From Rhodoferax sp. (GTDB lineage Bacteria; Pseudomonadota; Gammaproteobacteria; Burkholderiales; Burkholderiaceae), in assembly GCA_020048295.1 (NCBI GenBank), contig JAIFMT010000021.1, forward strand, positions 1-37,712: 37,712 bases of DNA. Direction: 5' to 3'. A program made the position numbers and the translations under genes. The number at the start of each line of letters is the position of its first letter. Position 1 is the stretch's first letter. Shown one piece after another: positions 27,245 through 35,320 of this stretch. Below the pieces are notes generated by a model. The model ran no database searches. It was not told where the DNA came from and saw only the letters and a list, made by a program, of their open reading frames with translations.

Positions 27245-29020
27245 CTAATGGGGAAAAACATGCCGGACCACCACGGTCTTTCCGGCCACAACAGTCACTT
27301 TGCGTTTTTGGATGCCGGCGGCCGGATTCTGAATTTCAACCTCATGGCTTCCTGGGGAGAGTTTGATAAACAGGACGGGTGGGACGGTTCCCTTCAACTC
27401 ACCATCGACGATGACATTGCCCCAGCCACCCACCAGCTCAACGCGCACCGAGCCCAGTTTGGGTTCTACTGCCACGCTGTTGGCGACCTGCGATGCCGGC
27501 ACAGTGGGTTGGGACACTTCTGACAATGGTGGTGCAGCCACTTCAACCGGCGTGCTCGCCACTGGTGCGGGTTCTGTGATGACCGCAGCAACGGGCGATG
27601 CCGGTGCCACCGGGGGGTTGGCTTGCGGCTCGCTTGCCGAAGGCGGGGCTTGAACAACCACTGAACTCTCAGAGGCATTCGGCCCGAAAACACCCAACAC
27701 GTAAAGTCCAGCGCCGACCACTACCACCAAGGCTGCGGTCAAGCCGATCCATATGCCAACAGAAGCTTTATTGGCAGCGGGTCGTGGCGCGACGGATGGC
27801 GCTGCCTTTGGCGCTTGTTTTTCTACAGGAGCGCTGCTTTGTGGGGCAGGCACGGGTGCGGCCAGGAGATCGTCAATCGATGCGGTGCCGGCATCGCCAA
27901 GACGGCCAGGGAGGGGGGTCTGAGGCATCGCACGGTCAGTCGCAGGATGCCCGGTCTTGCTGACGGGTGATCTCTCGCTGCTGGATTGGGGGGGTAAGGC
28001 AGCCTGCGCCAACGAGCGCAATTCCGGGGACGCAGGCATCATCACGACCGTTTCCTGGAAGTCAGCGACTTCGACAGGGTGCGGCTCGGGTCGGTGAAGA
28101 ACCGTTGACACCACCGGCATGGTAACCCAGCCCAGTGCCGCACGAAGCTCATCAATGCTTTGATAGCGATTCTCGGGCAAGACAGCCAAGCACTTCATGA
28201 CCACATCGCAAAGCCGCTTGGAAAACCCCGCTGCAGCAATTTCTGCCACCGGCTTCAAGGGATCGCTCATCATGCGCGAAATGGCTTGTACTGGTACCTT
28301 GCCGGTCATCAGGTGATACAGCAAACCACCAATGGCGTAGATGTCTGTCCATGCGCCTTGCGGCATTGACCCATCGTCGTAATACTGTTCTATTGGAGCG
28401 TAGCCCGGTTTGAGCACTGTCGTCAATGCCTGCGTCATGCCACTGATAATTCTGCGCGCGGCACCAAAATCCATAAGCACCGACTTGCCATTGGGCAACA
28501 CCAGAATATTGTCGGGTGCGATGTCGCGGTGGAAACATCTTTCGTTGTGCAATTCCTTGAGCGCCAGCAATATGGGATCAAGCGTCTCACAAAGCCATTG
28601 TTCGGTGATCATGTCACGCGACGAGCGCAAAGTTTCACGCAGCGTTACCCCCCGGTAGTAGCGCATGGCCATATAGGCGGTGCCGTTGGCCTCCCAAAAG
28701 CGGAATACCTCGACCAGTCCGGGGTGAGAAAACTTGGCCAGCATGCGCGCTTCATTGATAAAGCTTGAAAGACCTGCAGCGAAGGTTTTGCGATGCTCTT
28801 CCGACTTCACCTGCACCGTGCCGTCAGGAGCACGCTGTGCAAAGGCCGATGGCAAATATTCCTTTACGGCCACGATGCGCTCAAGGCTTGAGTCGTGTGC
28901 ACTATAGACAATGCCAAAACCACCCTCACCAATCACGCCAGTGATCTCAAACTCAGCCAGTCGCGTTCCGACAGGTAGCGAACTCGACGCTGTTTTGATC
29001 GTTGGATTGGGTGTGTTCAT
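27245..29020 (-). CDS. Transmembrane Ser/Thr protein kinase with PEGA-like C terminus (PpkA-type role), copy 1
   Basis: Probable threonine kinase of the T6SS phosphorylation switch. The 591 residues contain a cytoplasmic kinase domain (about 24-298) with glycine loop GEGGFG (31-36), VAVK Lys53, helix-C Glu90, catalytic loop HRDIAPDN (164-171) and DFG (184-186), then a long Pro/Ala linker, one membrane helix (about 421-445) and a periplasmic PEGA-like domain (about 523-591, GNVIVDGELKGTVPP). The usual Lys of the catalytic loop (HRDxKxxN) is Ala here. It is a tandem relative of the next gene upstream, with near-identical wording around TQALTTVLKPGYAPIEQY. Unlike Pseudomonas PpkA it has no von Willebrand domain. 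The likely substrates, FHA protein and TssL, are encoded in the same locus. Confidence 0.9.
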   Translation of the reverse strand: MNTPNPTIKTASSSLPVGTRLAEFEITGVIGEGGFGIVYSAHDSSLERIVAVKEYLPSAFAQRAPDGTVQVKSEEHRKTFAAGLSSFINEARMLAKFSHPGLVEVFRFWEANGTAYMAMRYYRGVTLRETLRSSRDMITEQWLCETLDPILLALKELHNERCFHRDIAPDNILVLPNGKSVLMDFGAARRIISGMTQALTTVLKPGYAPIEQYYDDGSMPQGAWTDIYAIGGLLYHLMTGKVPVQAISRMMSDPLKPVAEIAAAGFSKRLCDVVMKCLAVLPENRYQSIDELRAALGWVTMPVVSTVLHRPEPHPVEVADFQETVVMMPASPELRSLAQAALPPQSSSERSPVSKTGHPATDRAMPQTPLPGRLGDAGTASIDDLLAAPVPAPQSSAPVEKQAPKAAPSVAPRPAANKASVGIWIGLTAALVVVVGAGLYVLGVFGPNASESSVVVQAPPSASEPQANPPVAPASPVAAVITEPAPVASTPVEVAAPPLSEVSQPTVPASQVANSVAVEPKLGSVRVELVGGWGNVIVDGELKGTVPPVLFIKLSPGSHEVEIQNPAAGIQKRKVTVVAGKTVVVRHVFPH

Positions 29021-29049
29021 GGGCGTATGGTGAGTTAGATCATCGCAGG

Positions 29050-30633
29050 TTAATTGAAAGTGTGCGAAATTGTCAAAGGTGAACCTGCCGTTACCTCGAC
29101 AGTCTGCATGTGGGTTGGTGAGTCGGGCTTGGCAATTTCGATCGTATGGGTGCCCACTTTCAGCTCAATTTGTTTAAGCTGCGTTTCGTTGGAAATGCCT
29201 CGGGTGATCCCATCGACCACGACCGTACCCCACGGCCGGATATTCAACTTGACAATACCAGTTTCAGCCGTCGCCACGGGTGTCGATGTGTTCAATTCTG
29301 GCGTTCGGGCCGCACCAGCAGTGCCCGCACCCTGCGGCGCAGTGCTGGTGGCCACCGGTTTGTTGGCCGGGGTCGGGGGGGGTGCCACGACCGTGGGCTC
29401 GGAAGGTCGCATAAACAAATAAAACACAATGATGAGCACACCAAGTCCCACGGTAAAGAGTGGTACCTTGATGTCTCTTTTTGCGGCGATCTCTGGCGCA
29501 TGAACGGGCTTTTCGCCACGAATCGTGGCATCCAGAATGACCGGGGCTGCAACGTCCGGTGTTTTGGCAAGTGTCGGTTTTGACTGCGTCGCCGCAACGT
29601 TCGCGGTTACGGGTTTGGCTGGATGCAATTCTCCAGTGGATTTAGGAGCAGGTTGCGCCGACGTATCACCGTCTGCTGCCGACTGCCGGGAATAGGATGC
29701 CCCCGGAAGTGTCATGACCCGCGCCGCCTGTGCAACATTCCAGCCCAGCATCTGCCTGAGTTCATTGACATTCTGCAAGCGATCTTCAACACGAACTGCC
29801 ATCGCTTTGGCAACCGCTTCGGAAAACGTCACTGAAAAACGATCGCCCATGACCGCATGAACGGACTGCAGCGGGTCCGAAATCAAACGCGATACCGCCT
29901 GCGGCGGCGGTTTACCCGTGGCCAAATGGTACAAGACCCCGCCAAGCGCATACACATCGGTCCACGGCCCCTGCTTCATGGTGCCATCATCGACATACTG
30001 CTCAATGGGTGCGTAACCTGGCTTTAAAACGGTGGTCAACGCCTGCGTGCCGTCACCAATGATGCGCCTGGCCGACCCGAAATCAAGCAAAACCGGCCGG
30101 CCTTCTGAAATCATGATGTTGTCTGGCGCAATGTCGCGGTGATAGACCTGCTCGCGGTGCAGCATCTCCAGCGCATCAAACACCGGCGACATGGTCTGCG
30201 CAATGGTTTCTTCGTCAAACACCATGTCAGCCCGGGCCAGGTGCTGGCGCAATGTCTCACCTTCGTAATAGCGCATGGCCATATACGCCGTGCCGTTGCC
30301 CTCCCAGAAGCGGTACACCTCCACCAAGGACGGATGTGAAAAACGGGCCAGCATCTTGGCTTCATTGATAAAGCTGCGCAGACCCGCTTCATAGGTGGTT
30401 TGATGGTTGGCTGAACGAACCCCCACGTGCGTGCCATCCACCCGACCGGCAAAGGCCGACGGCATGAATTCCTTGACCGCGACCACCCGGTCCAAATGCA
30501 CATCCCGGGCAAGGTAAACAATGCCGAAGCCACCCTCACCCACCAGGCCGATGATCTCAAAATCAGCGATAACCGTGCCTACCGGCAGGCAATTGGCATG
30601 GCTTGCCATTAAATTAGACGACGCAGTAGCCAC
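29050..30633 (-). CDS. Transmembrane Ser/Thr protein kinase with PEGA-like C terminus, copy 2
   Basis: Second kinase of the tandem pair, 527 residues. Kinase domain (about 25-298): GEGGFG (32-37), VAVK Lys54, helix-C Glu91, HRDIAPDN (165-172) and DFG (184-186); then a shorter linker, a membrane helix (about 390-408, LFTVGLGVLIIVFYLF) and a PEGA-like C terminus (GTVVVDGITRGISNETQ). I kept the GTG at 30633 because an AAGGG site lies about 6 bp upstream; an ATG eight codons in has none. The copies share the Lys-to-Ala change in the catalytic loop but differ strongly in linker and periplasmic domain, so they may sense different signals. 29 bp separate it from copy 1. The pair probably arose by gene duplication. 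Confidence 0.9.
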   Translation of the reverse strand: MATASSNLMASHANCLPVGTVIADFEIIGLVGEGGFGIVYLARDVHLDRVVAVKEFMPSAFAGRVDGTHVGVRSANHQTTYEAGLRSFINEAKMLARFSHPSLVEVYRFWEGNGTAYMAMRYYEGETLRQHLARADMVFDEETIAQTMSPVFDALEMLHREQVYHRDIAPDNIMISEGRPVLLDFGSARRIIGDGTQALTTVLKPGYAPIEQYVDDGTMKQGPWTDVYALGGVLYHLATGKPPPQAVSRLISDPLQSVHAVMGDRFSVTFSEAVAKAMAVRVEDRLQNVNELRQMLGWNVAQAARVMTLPGASYSRQSAADGDTSAQPAPKSTGELHPAKPVTANVAATQSKPTLAKTPDVAAPVILDATIRGEKPVHAPEIAAKRDIKVPLFTVGLGVLIIVFYLFMRPSEPTVVAPPPTPANKPVATSTAPQGAGTAGAARTPELNTSTPVATAETGIVKLNIRPWGTVVVDGITRGISNETQLKQIELKVGTHTIEIAKPDSPTHMQTVEVTAGSPLTISHTFN

Positions 30634-30695
30634 GATGACCCTTCAAGTGTTCATGGTGCCAAAAGATAACAGCTATAGAACATGATGTATATCTT

Positions 30696-32522
30696 TTAAA
30701 ACTCGATCCCGACTTCAGCTTCCGTCTTTGACTGCACGCTTCCGACCGTGCGTTTTTTGAATGCCTCCGTCGCTGCATTTTTCCCTTCAGCAAATAGCTG
30801 GGCCGGAGCCCCTTTCTCGTTGCCAAGCAAGGAAACACTGGTGACCTGAAGCGTCACGGCCTGCTTTGCCAAGTTGACTTCGCGGATTTTTCCTTTGACT
30901 TCAAAGGAGTAAATCACGTTTTGACACGGACCGGAACCGCTTGCGACACAGTGCGTGTAATCTTGCCGGTACGCCACCGCCAATCCAACCAATTTCTGAC
31001 GGGCCAATGCATGGCGCTCGCATTCATCCTGGGGATAAGTCTCGATGAACTTTTTCAGGGCTGCCACGCCACGGGCACGGTTGTAGGCACGCGAGCACAA
31101 GGTGGCAGCCGAATCCGGTGTTGCCGGTGCAGGCTCCACGTCCGCTGGGGCTTGCTGAGTAGCCGTTGGCACTTGCGCGTTTGCTGGCGTTTCCGGGGCT
31201 GATGCAGTGTCGGCAGTGGGTGGGATATAGAACGTCATCACACCATTGGCGGTCGGCCGTCCGGCGGCAAATTCACCTTCAAACTTGTCGCCCGAGCCCC
31301 AGGTGTACAAACCTTTGCCCTGCGCCAGCCCATCGCGGACTTCACCGGTGTAGATATCCCCTGAGGCAAATTTGATGGTGCCTTGACCCACGGGCCGATC
31401 ATTGACCCAAGTCCCCTCATAGGAGCCACCATCAGCGAATCGCATCACTCCTTGCCCTTCCTTGCGGTTGGCGTGCCAATCGCCCTCGTAGCGCTGCCCA
31501 TCTTTCCACTCGGTCACACCCTTGCCGTCACGCATTCCCTTGAGCCACAACCCGGTATGGCGGTCCCCATTGGCATGCGTCAGTGTGCCCGTGCCCGACT
31601 GTTCACCCGCCACAAACTGGCCTTGATAGACGTCCCCATTGGCAAACTTGAAGGTCCCCTCGCCAGCGGGTCGGTCGTCCTGCCATGTGCCGTTGTATTC
31701 GGTCTTGTCGGCATACACCATGCGCCCCTTGCCAGAGCGCCTGCCGGCAAGAAAACCGCCGGTGTAGCGGTCTCCCTTGGCCGATGTCCACTCTCCCTCG
31801 CCATCGGGTTGGTCGTTGCGCCAGTTGCCGTTGTAACGCTGCCCGTCCGACCAAACGTACAGTCCCTGACCGACCTTGCGACCGGCTTCCAGGCGACCTT
31901 CGTACAAACGCCCGTCAAAAAACTCCACGCGTCCTTGTCCTGAAATCAGGCTGGCTTTCTTGTCCAGTACAAAGTTCCCTTTGTAAATGGCATCCTCGGC
32001 ACGAATTTCAACCTTGACTGCTGGCTCGGCTGCAGTGGTGGGCACAGGTAGCGTGGCCGGTGCGCTTTGGGCCGTGGGCAAGGTGGCTGCCGGTGTCGGT
32101 GCTGGTGGTGGTTTTGCTGCTGGTGCAGCATCAGGTGCTTTGGGGCCACTCTGGCGCAATTGGTACATCACGGCGTGCTGTCGCAATATTGCCGGGGCGA
32201 CCTTGTCAACACACGCACCCGCGCTGCAGTCCTGGATATCATCGATGCGGTTGAGCCGACCCTCGACAAACAAGCCGCGCAACAGGTAGCGCAGCTCACC
32301 CGCACCAAATGCCAGCACATTGCCCACGCCGGTGGCCTTGCCGTCAGCGCATTCACCTGTCCAGGTGACTGTCAGTTGTGCGATTGCCGGAATTTCGGCG
32401 ACTTCGCAGGAGTTCTGGATGTCTTTCGCAGAAGTCTTTGTCTGCGCCATGGCGGGTAACACACTGCTCCCACCTAGAACAGACAACAACGTCAAGTAAC
32501 AGAAGCGTTTCCAGAATTTCAT
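30696..32522 (-). CDS. Exported MORN-repeat protein with 11 tandem repeats
   Basis: I do not know a specific function. From the ATG at 32522 the protein has 608 residues: a signal peptide (MKFWKRFCYLTLLSVLGG..AMAQ, cleavage about residue 27), a Cys-containing N-terminal domain (about 35-125), a Pro/Ala linker (about 127-168), then 11 MORN repeats of 23 residues (about 180-433; consensus YxGxWxxxxxxGxGxxxxxxGxx), a second Pro/Ala/Gln linker, and a C-terminal domain (about 470-608) with four Cys that may form disulfides. Upstream in-frame codons exist back to 32747 but would overlap gspF and lack a signal peptide. It probably sits in the periplasm next to the kinases' PEGA domains; that is inference. 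The gap to kinase copy 2 is 62 bp. Confidence 0.87.
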   Translation of the reverse strand: MKFWKRFCYLTLLSVLGGSSVLPAMAQTKTSAKDIQNSCEVAEIPAIAQLTVTWTGECADGKATGVGNVLAFGAGELRYLLRGLFVEGRLNRIDDIQDCSAGACVDKVAPAILRQHAVMYQLRQSGPKAPDAAPAAKPPPAPTPAATLPTAQSAPATLPVPTTAAEPAVKVEIRAEDAIYKGNFVLDKKASLISGQGRVEFFDGRLYEGRLEAGRKVGQGLYVWSDGQRYNGNWRNDQPDGEGEWTSAKGDRYTGGFLAGRRSGKGRMVYADKTEYNGTWQDDRPAGEGTFKFANGDVYQGQFVAGEQSGTGTLTHANGDRHTGLWLKGMRDGKGVTEWKDGQRYEGDWHANRKEGQGVMRFADGGSYEGTWVNDRPVGQGTIKFASGDIYTGEVRDGLAQGKGLYTWGSGDKFEGEFAAGRPTANGVMTFYIPPTADTASAPETPANAQVPTATQQAPADVEPAPATPDSAATLCSRAYNRARGVAALKKFIETYPQDECERHALARQKLVGLAVAYRQDYTHCVASGSGPCQNVIYSFEVKGKIREVNLAKQAVTLQVTSVSLLGNEKGAPAQLFAEGKNAATEAFKKRTVGSVQSKTEAEVGIEF

Positions 32523-32694
32523 GCTGAACAGGGTGCTATCAAAAATGGCATAACGCGGACACCAGCGCCATGCCTGGCAGAATCGACAAGCCTCCTGGAA
32601 GCGGCGCTGCCAGGGCATGTTGTCCGGCATTCTTACATAAACGTCATTGGCTACTGCCCAATGCCCGGTGGCTATGCGGCGATCGCCATGCAAC

Positions 32695-33924
32695 TCACTT
32701 GACCAGTTGATTGAGTCCGATGATCGGCAGCAGCACCGCCAGCACAATCAGCATCACCACCAGACCCATCACCACAATCAGCAGCGGCTCCAAAATGGTG
32801 GCCAGCTGCATGGCGCGGCGCTGCACCTCGGTGCCCAGTTGCTTGGCGGCGCGCGTCAGCATCACCGGTAACTGCCCGGTTTGCTCACCCAGGCGGGCAA
32901 ACATCGCCAGCAACGGTGGGAAGCGCTTTTTTTGCGCCAGTGCCGAGGCCAGTGGCGCACCTTCGCGCACCAGCACCAGCGCATCTTGCGCATCGCGGTA
33001 CAAGGCCCGATTCGACAGGGTTTCAGCGGCGGCCTGCAGCCCCTTCAAAATCGGCACGCCAGCCGCTGCCAGCATCGCCAGCGTGCTGGCAAAACGCGCC
33101 GCGTTATAGCTGCGCGACAGTCGCCCGAGGATCGGTAGGTTCAGCCACGCGGCATCAAATTTCTCATGAAAAGTGGCGTTAGCCAATGCCAGTCTTGCGC
33201 TAAATGCTACAAACAATAGAGCAATCAGCAGCAGCCAGCCCCAGCCGCGAACAAAGTTGCTCATGCCGATCATCAGCACCGTGAGCAAGGGCAAGGCACG
33301 CTTGCTGCTCTCGAACACGTGCGCCACCTGTGGCACCACATAAGTCACCAGAAACAGCACGATCACCACCGCCACCAGTGACACGATGGCCGGGTACAGC
33401 GCGGCCCCGATCAGTTTGGCCTTCAGCGCCTGCTGTTCCTCCTGGTCATCGGCCAGGCGCTCGAGCACCAGGCCGAGATTGCCGCTTTGCTCGCCAGCAC
33501 CAATCACCGCCACATAAATGGCGGAAAACTCGCGCGGGTGCTGCGCCAGCGCTTTGGCAAAGGGCGCGCCACCGTTGACCTCGGCGCGCAGCGTTGCCAC
33601 CAGTTCGCGCTCGGGTGCCCGCTCGGCCTCATCTGACAAGGAGGCCAGGGCCCGCTCCAGCGGCAAACCCGACGACACCAGCCCGGCGAGCTGGCGCGTC
33701 CAGATTGCCAGTGCGGTCGCGCCGAAGACCCGTTTGCCACGCGGCCATTGCCCGGCCGCTGCGGCGGTGCTACCCGCGTTGCCGGCCCCCAGCGCCTGCA
33801 CGGCCAAGGGCACCAGCAGCTGGCTGCGCAGCAGACCGCGCGCCGCCCGGGCGGAGTCGGCATCCAGCACGCCTTTGCGCGTTTTGCCTTGGGCATCAAT
33901 GGCTTCGTAAGAATAGGCGGTCAT
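32695..33924 (-). CDS. gspF: Type II secretion/type IV pilus inner-membrane protein F (GspF/PilC), orphan
   Basis: GspF is the polytopic inner-membrane platform of type II secretion. From the ATG at 33924 the protein has 409 residues, the usual GspF length, and starts with the family form MTAYSYEAIDAQGKTRKG and DSARAARGLLRSQLLVPLAV. Two GspF repeats are visible, each with a helical cytoplasmic part followed by membrane helices (LIGAALYPAIVSLVAVVIVL and the C-terminal LLIVVMGLVVMLIVLAVLLP), and the second repeat holds GVPILKGLQAAAETL. GspF is preferred over PilC because of its N-terminal wording. No gspE, gspD or pilin gene is next to it, so it is either separated from its operon or a stand-alone copy. 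The ATG has no clear ribosome-binding site. Confidence 0.9.
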   Translation of the reverse strand: MTAYSYEAIDAQGKTRKGVLDADSARAARGLLRSQLLVPLAVQALGAGNAGSTAAAAGQWPRGKRVFGATALAIWTRQLAGLVSSGLPLERALASLSDEAERAPERELVATLRAEVNGGAPFAKALAQHPREFSAIYVAVIGAGEQSGNLGLVLERLADDQEEQQALKAKLIGAALYPAIVSLVAVVIVLFLVTYVVPQVAHVFESSKRALPLLTVLMIGMSNFVRGWGWLLLIALLFVAFSARLALANATFHEKFDAAWLNLPILGRLSRSYNAARFASTLAMLAAAGVPILKGLQAAAETLSNRALYRDAQDALVLVREGAPLASALAQKKRFPPLLAMFARLGEQTGQLPVMLTRAAKQLGTEVQRRAMQLATILEPLLIVVMGLVVMLIVLAVLLPIIGLNQLVK

Positions 33925-33931
33925 GCAAAGG

Positions 33932-33958
33932 ATTGTACGAAGCGCGTTGCAGTGACAA
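33932..33958 (-). promoter_or_regulatory. Possible sigma70 promoter of gspF, perhaps leaderless
   Basis: The minus strand reads TTGTCA (33958-33953), a short 15-base spacer, then TACAAT (33937-33932); both hexamers match consensus at 5 of 6. The gspF ATG begins 7 bases after the -10 box, so transcription would start at or next to the start codon. That fits the absence of a ribosome-binding site. The short spacer weakens the call. Confidence 0.3.
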
Positions 33959-34032
33959 AACGCACCACCCTGTCGGCATCTGGCCTCGCCTGCATCGTGC
34001 ATCTGCCAAAAGGTTCTGCTTTGCATAAACCG

Positions 34033-34057
34033 AATAGCTATATAAAATATAGCTATT
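34033..34057. repeat. AT-rich perfect inverted repeat (11-bp arms)
   Basis: AATAGCTATAT and ATATAGCTATT form a perfect 11-bp inverted repeat around AAA, in the 274-bp region between the divergent gspF and aldo/keto reductase genes. It is much AT-richer than its surroundings. The following bases (34058-34083) run TTAGCACTTATAG.. into GGGCTGGAGG. From memory, Comamonadaceae genomes carry many copies of a related short element with TAGCTATTAGCGCTT-like wording near genes; I could not check that here. The rest of this intergenic region shows only a weak plus-strand promoter-like pair around the repeat. Confidence 0.6.
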
Positions 34058-34198
34058 AGCACTTATAGATATAGGGCTGGAGGTTAAAAACATGCATAAA
34101 TATCGGGCCAGACCCGAGCGGCATGTCAACGGCAGGCGCTTTCATAAGTCAGGCAAATGGGTAGATACTTGCGCGAACTCACTGCCAAAGGCATTCCC

Positions 34199-35230
34199 AT
34201 GTACCAAGCCCACCCGACCCGCTACGACACCATGGCCTATCGCCGCTGCGGCCACAGTGGCCTGAAGCTGCCAGCCATCACGCTCGGTCTGTGGCACAAC
34301 TTCGGTGATGCCACGCCGCTGCAAGCCCAGCGCGACATGCTGCGCACCGCGTTCGATGCCGGCATCACGCATTTTGATCTGGCCAACAACTATGGCCCGC
34401 CTTTTGGGAGCGCCGAGAGCAACTTTGGCCAGCACTTGCGCCACGACTTCAAACCCTATCGCGACGAGTTGGTCATCTCCACAAAAGCTGGCTACGACAT
34501 GTGGCCCGGCCCCTACGGCCAGGGCGGCGGTTCGCGCAAATACGTGCTCGCCAGCCTGGATCAGAGCTTGCAGCGCCTGGGGCTGGACTATGTGGACATC
34601 TTTTATTCGCACCGCTTTGACCCCGAAACCCCGCTCGAAGAAACCATGGGCGCGCTGGCCTCTGCCGTGCAGCAGGGCAAGGCCTTGTACGTGGGGGTCA
34701 GCAGCTACTCGGCCGCCAAGACGCGCGAGGCGGCCGCACTGCTGCAAGACATGGGCATCCAGGCGCTGATTCACCAGCCGTCCTACAGCCTGCTTAACCG
34801 TTGGATTGAAGAAGATTTGCTTGACACCCTGGGCGAGCTGGGCCTGGGCTGCATCGCCTTCAGTCCGCTGGCGCAAGGGGTGCTGACCGACAAATACCTG
34901 AGCGGCATTCCAGCCGACGCGCGCATCAACCGCCCCGGTGGCGGGTCGTTGCGGCCTGAGCACCTGAGCGAACAAAACCTCAAACATGTGCGCGCCTTGA
35001 ACGACATGGCCGCCACGCGTGGTCAGACTCTGGCGCAAATGGCGGTGGCCTGGGTGTTGCGCGATGCGCGGGTGACGTCGGCGCTGATCGGTGCCAGCCG
35101 TCCGGCGCACATCACCGAACTGGTGGGCGCGCTGAAAAACCTGTCGTTTTCAAGCGACGAATTGCTCACCATCGACCAGCATGCGGTCGAGGGGGGCATT
35201 AACCTGTGGCAACGCTCCAGCGCGGTTTGA
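34199..35230 (+). CDS. yghZ: Aldo/keto reductase, YghZ/Gpr type (L-glyceraldehyde 3-phosphate reductase)
   Basis: NADPH-dependent reductase that in Escherichia coli removes L-glyceraldehyde 3-phosphate and methylglyoxal. The sequence closely follows YghZ: YRRCGHSGLKLPAITLGLWH, THFDLANNYGPPFGSAESNF (Asp and Tyr of the catalytic set), STKAGYDMWPGPYGQGGGSR (Lys), YVDIFYSHRFDPETP (His), LIHQPSYSLLNRW and RVTSALIGASRPAHI. I chose the ATG at 34199 (343 aa) because its length before YRRCG matches YghZ and AAAGG precedes it; an in-frame ATG at 34157 is possible. It is transcribed away from gspF and is unrelated to the T6SS. Full length. Confidence 0.93.
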   Translation: MYQAHPTRYDTMAYRRCGHSGLKLPAITLGLWHNFGDATPLQAQRDMLRTAFDAGITHFDLANNYGPPFGSAESNFGQHLRHDFKPYRDELVISTKAGYDMWPGPYGQGGGSRKYVLASLDQSLQRLGLDYVDIFYSHRFDPETPLEETMGALASAVQQGKALYVGVSSYSAAKTREAAALLQDMGIQALIHQPSYSLLNRWIEEDLLDTLGELGLGCIAFSPLAQGVLTDKYLSGIPADARINRPGGGSLRPEHLSEQNLKHVRALNDMAATRGQTLAQMAVAWVLRDARVTSALIGASRPAHITELVGALKNLSFSSDELLTIDQHAVEGGINLWQRSSAV

Positions 35231-35320
35231 TTGGCTGGCGCAAACCCGGCGGCACCGGGTTGGTCAGCTTGACCTGGCAAACATGGCCAGCGCTTGGATC
35301 ATGGCTTTCACCTTGATCCA

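Noticed and set aside
31150..31985. Tandem repeat or CRISPR-like array
   Set aside because: The periodicity is 69 bp coding for 23-residue MORN repeats; the DNA units are diverged and there are no conserved repeats with unique spacers.
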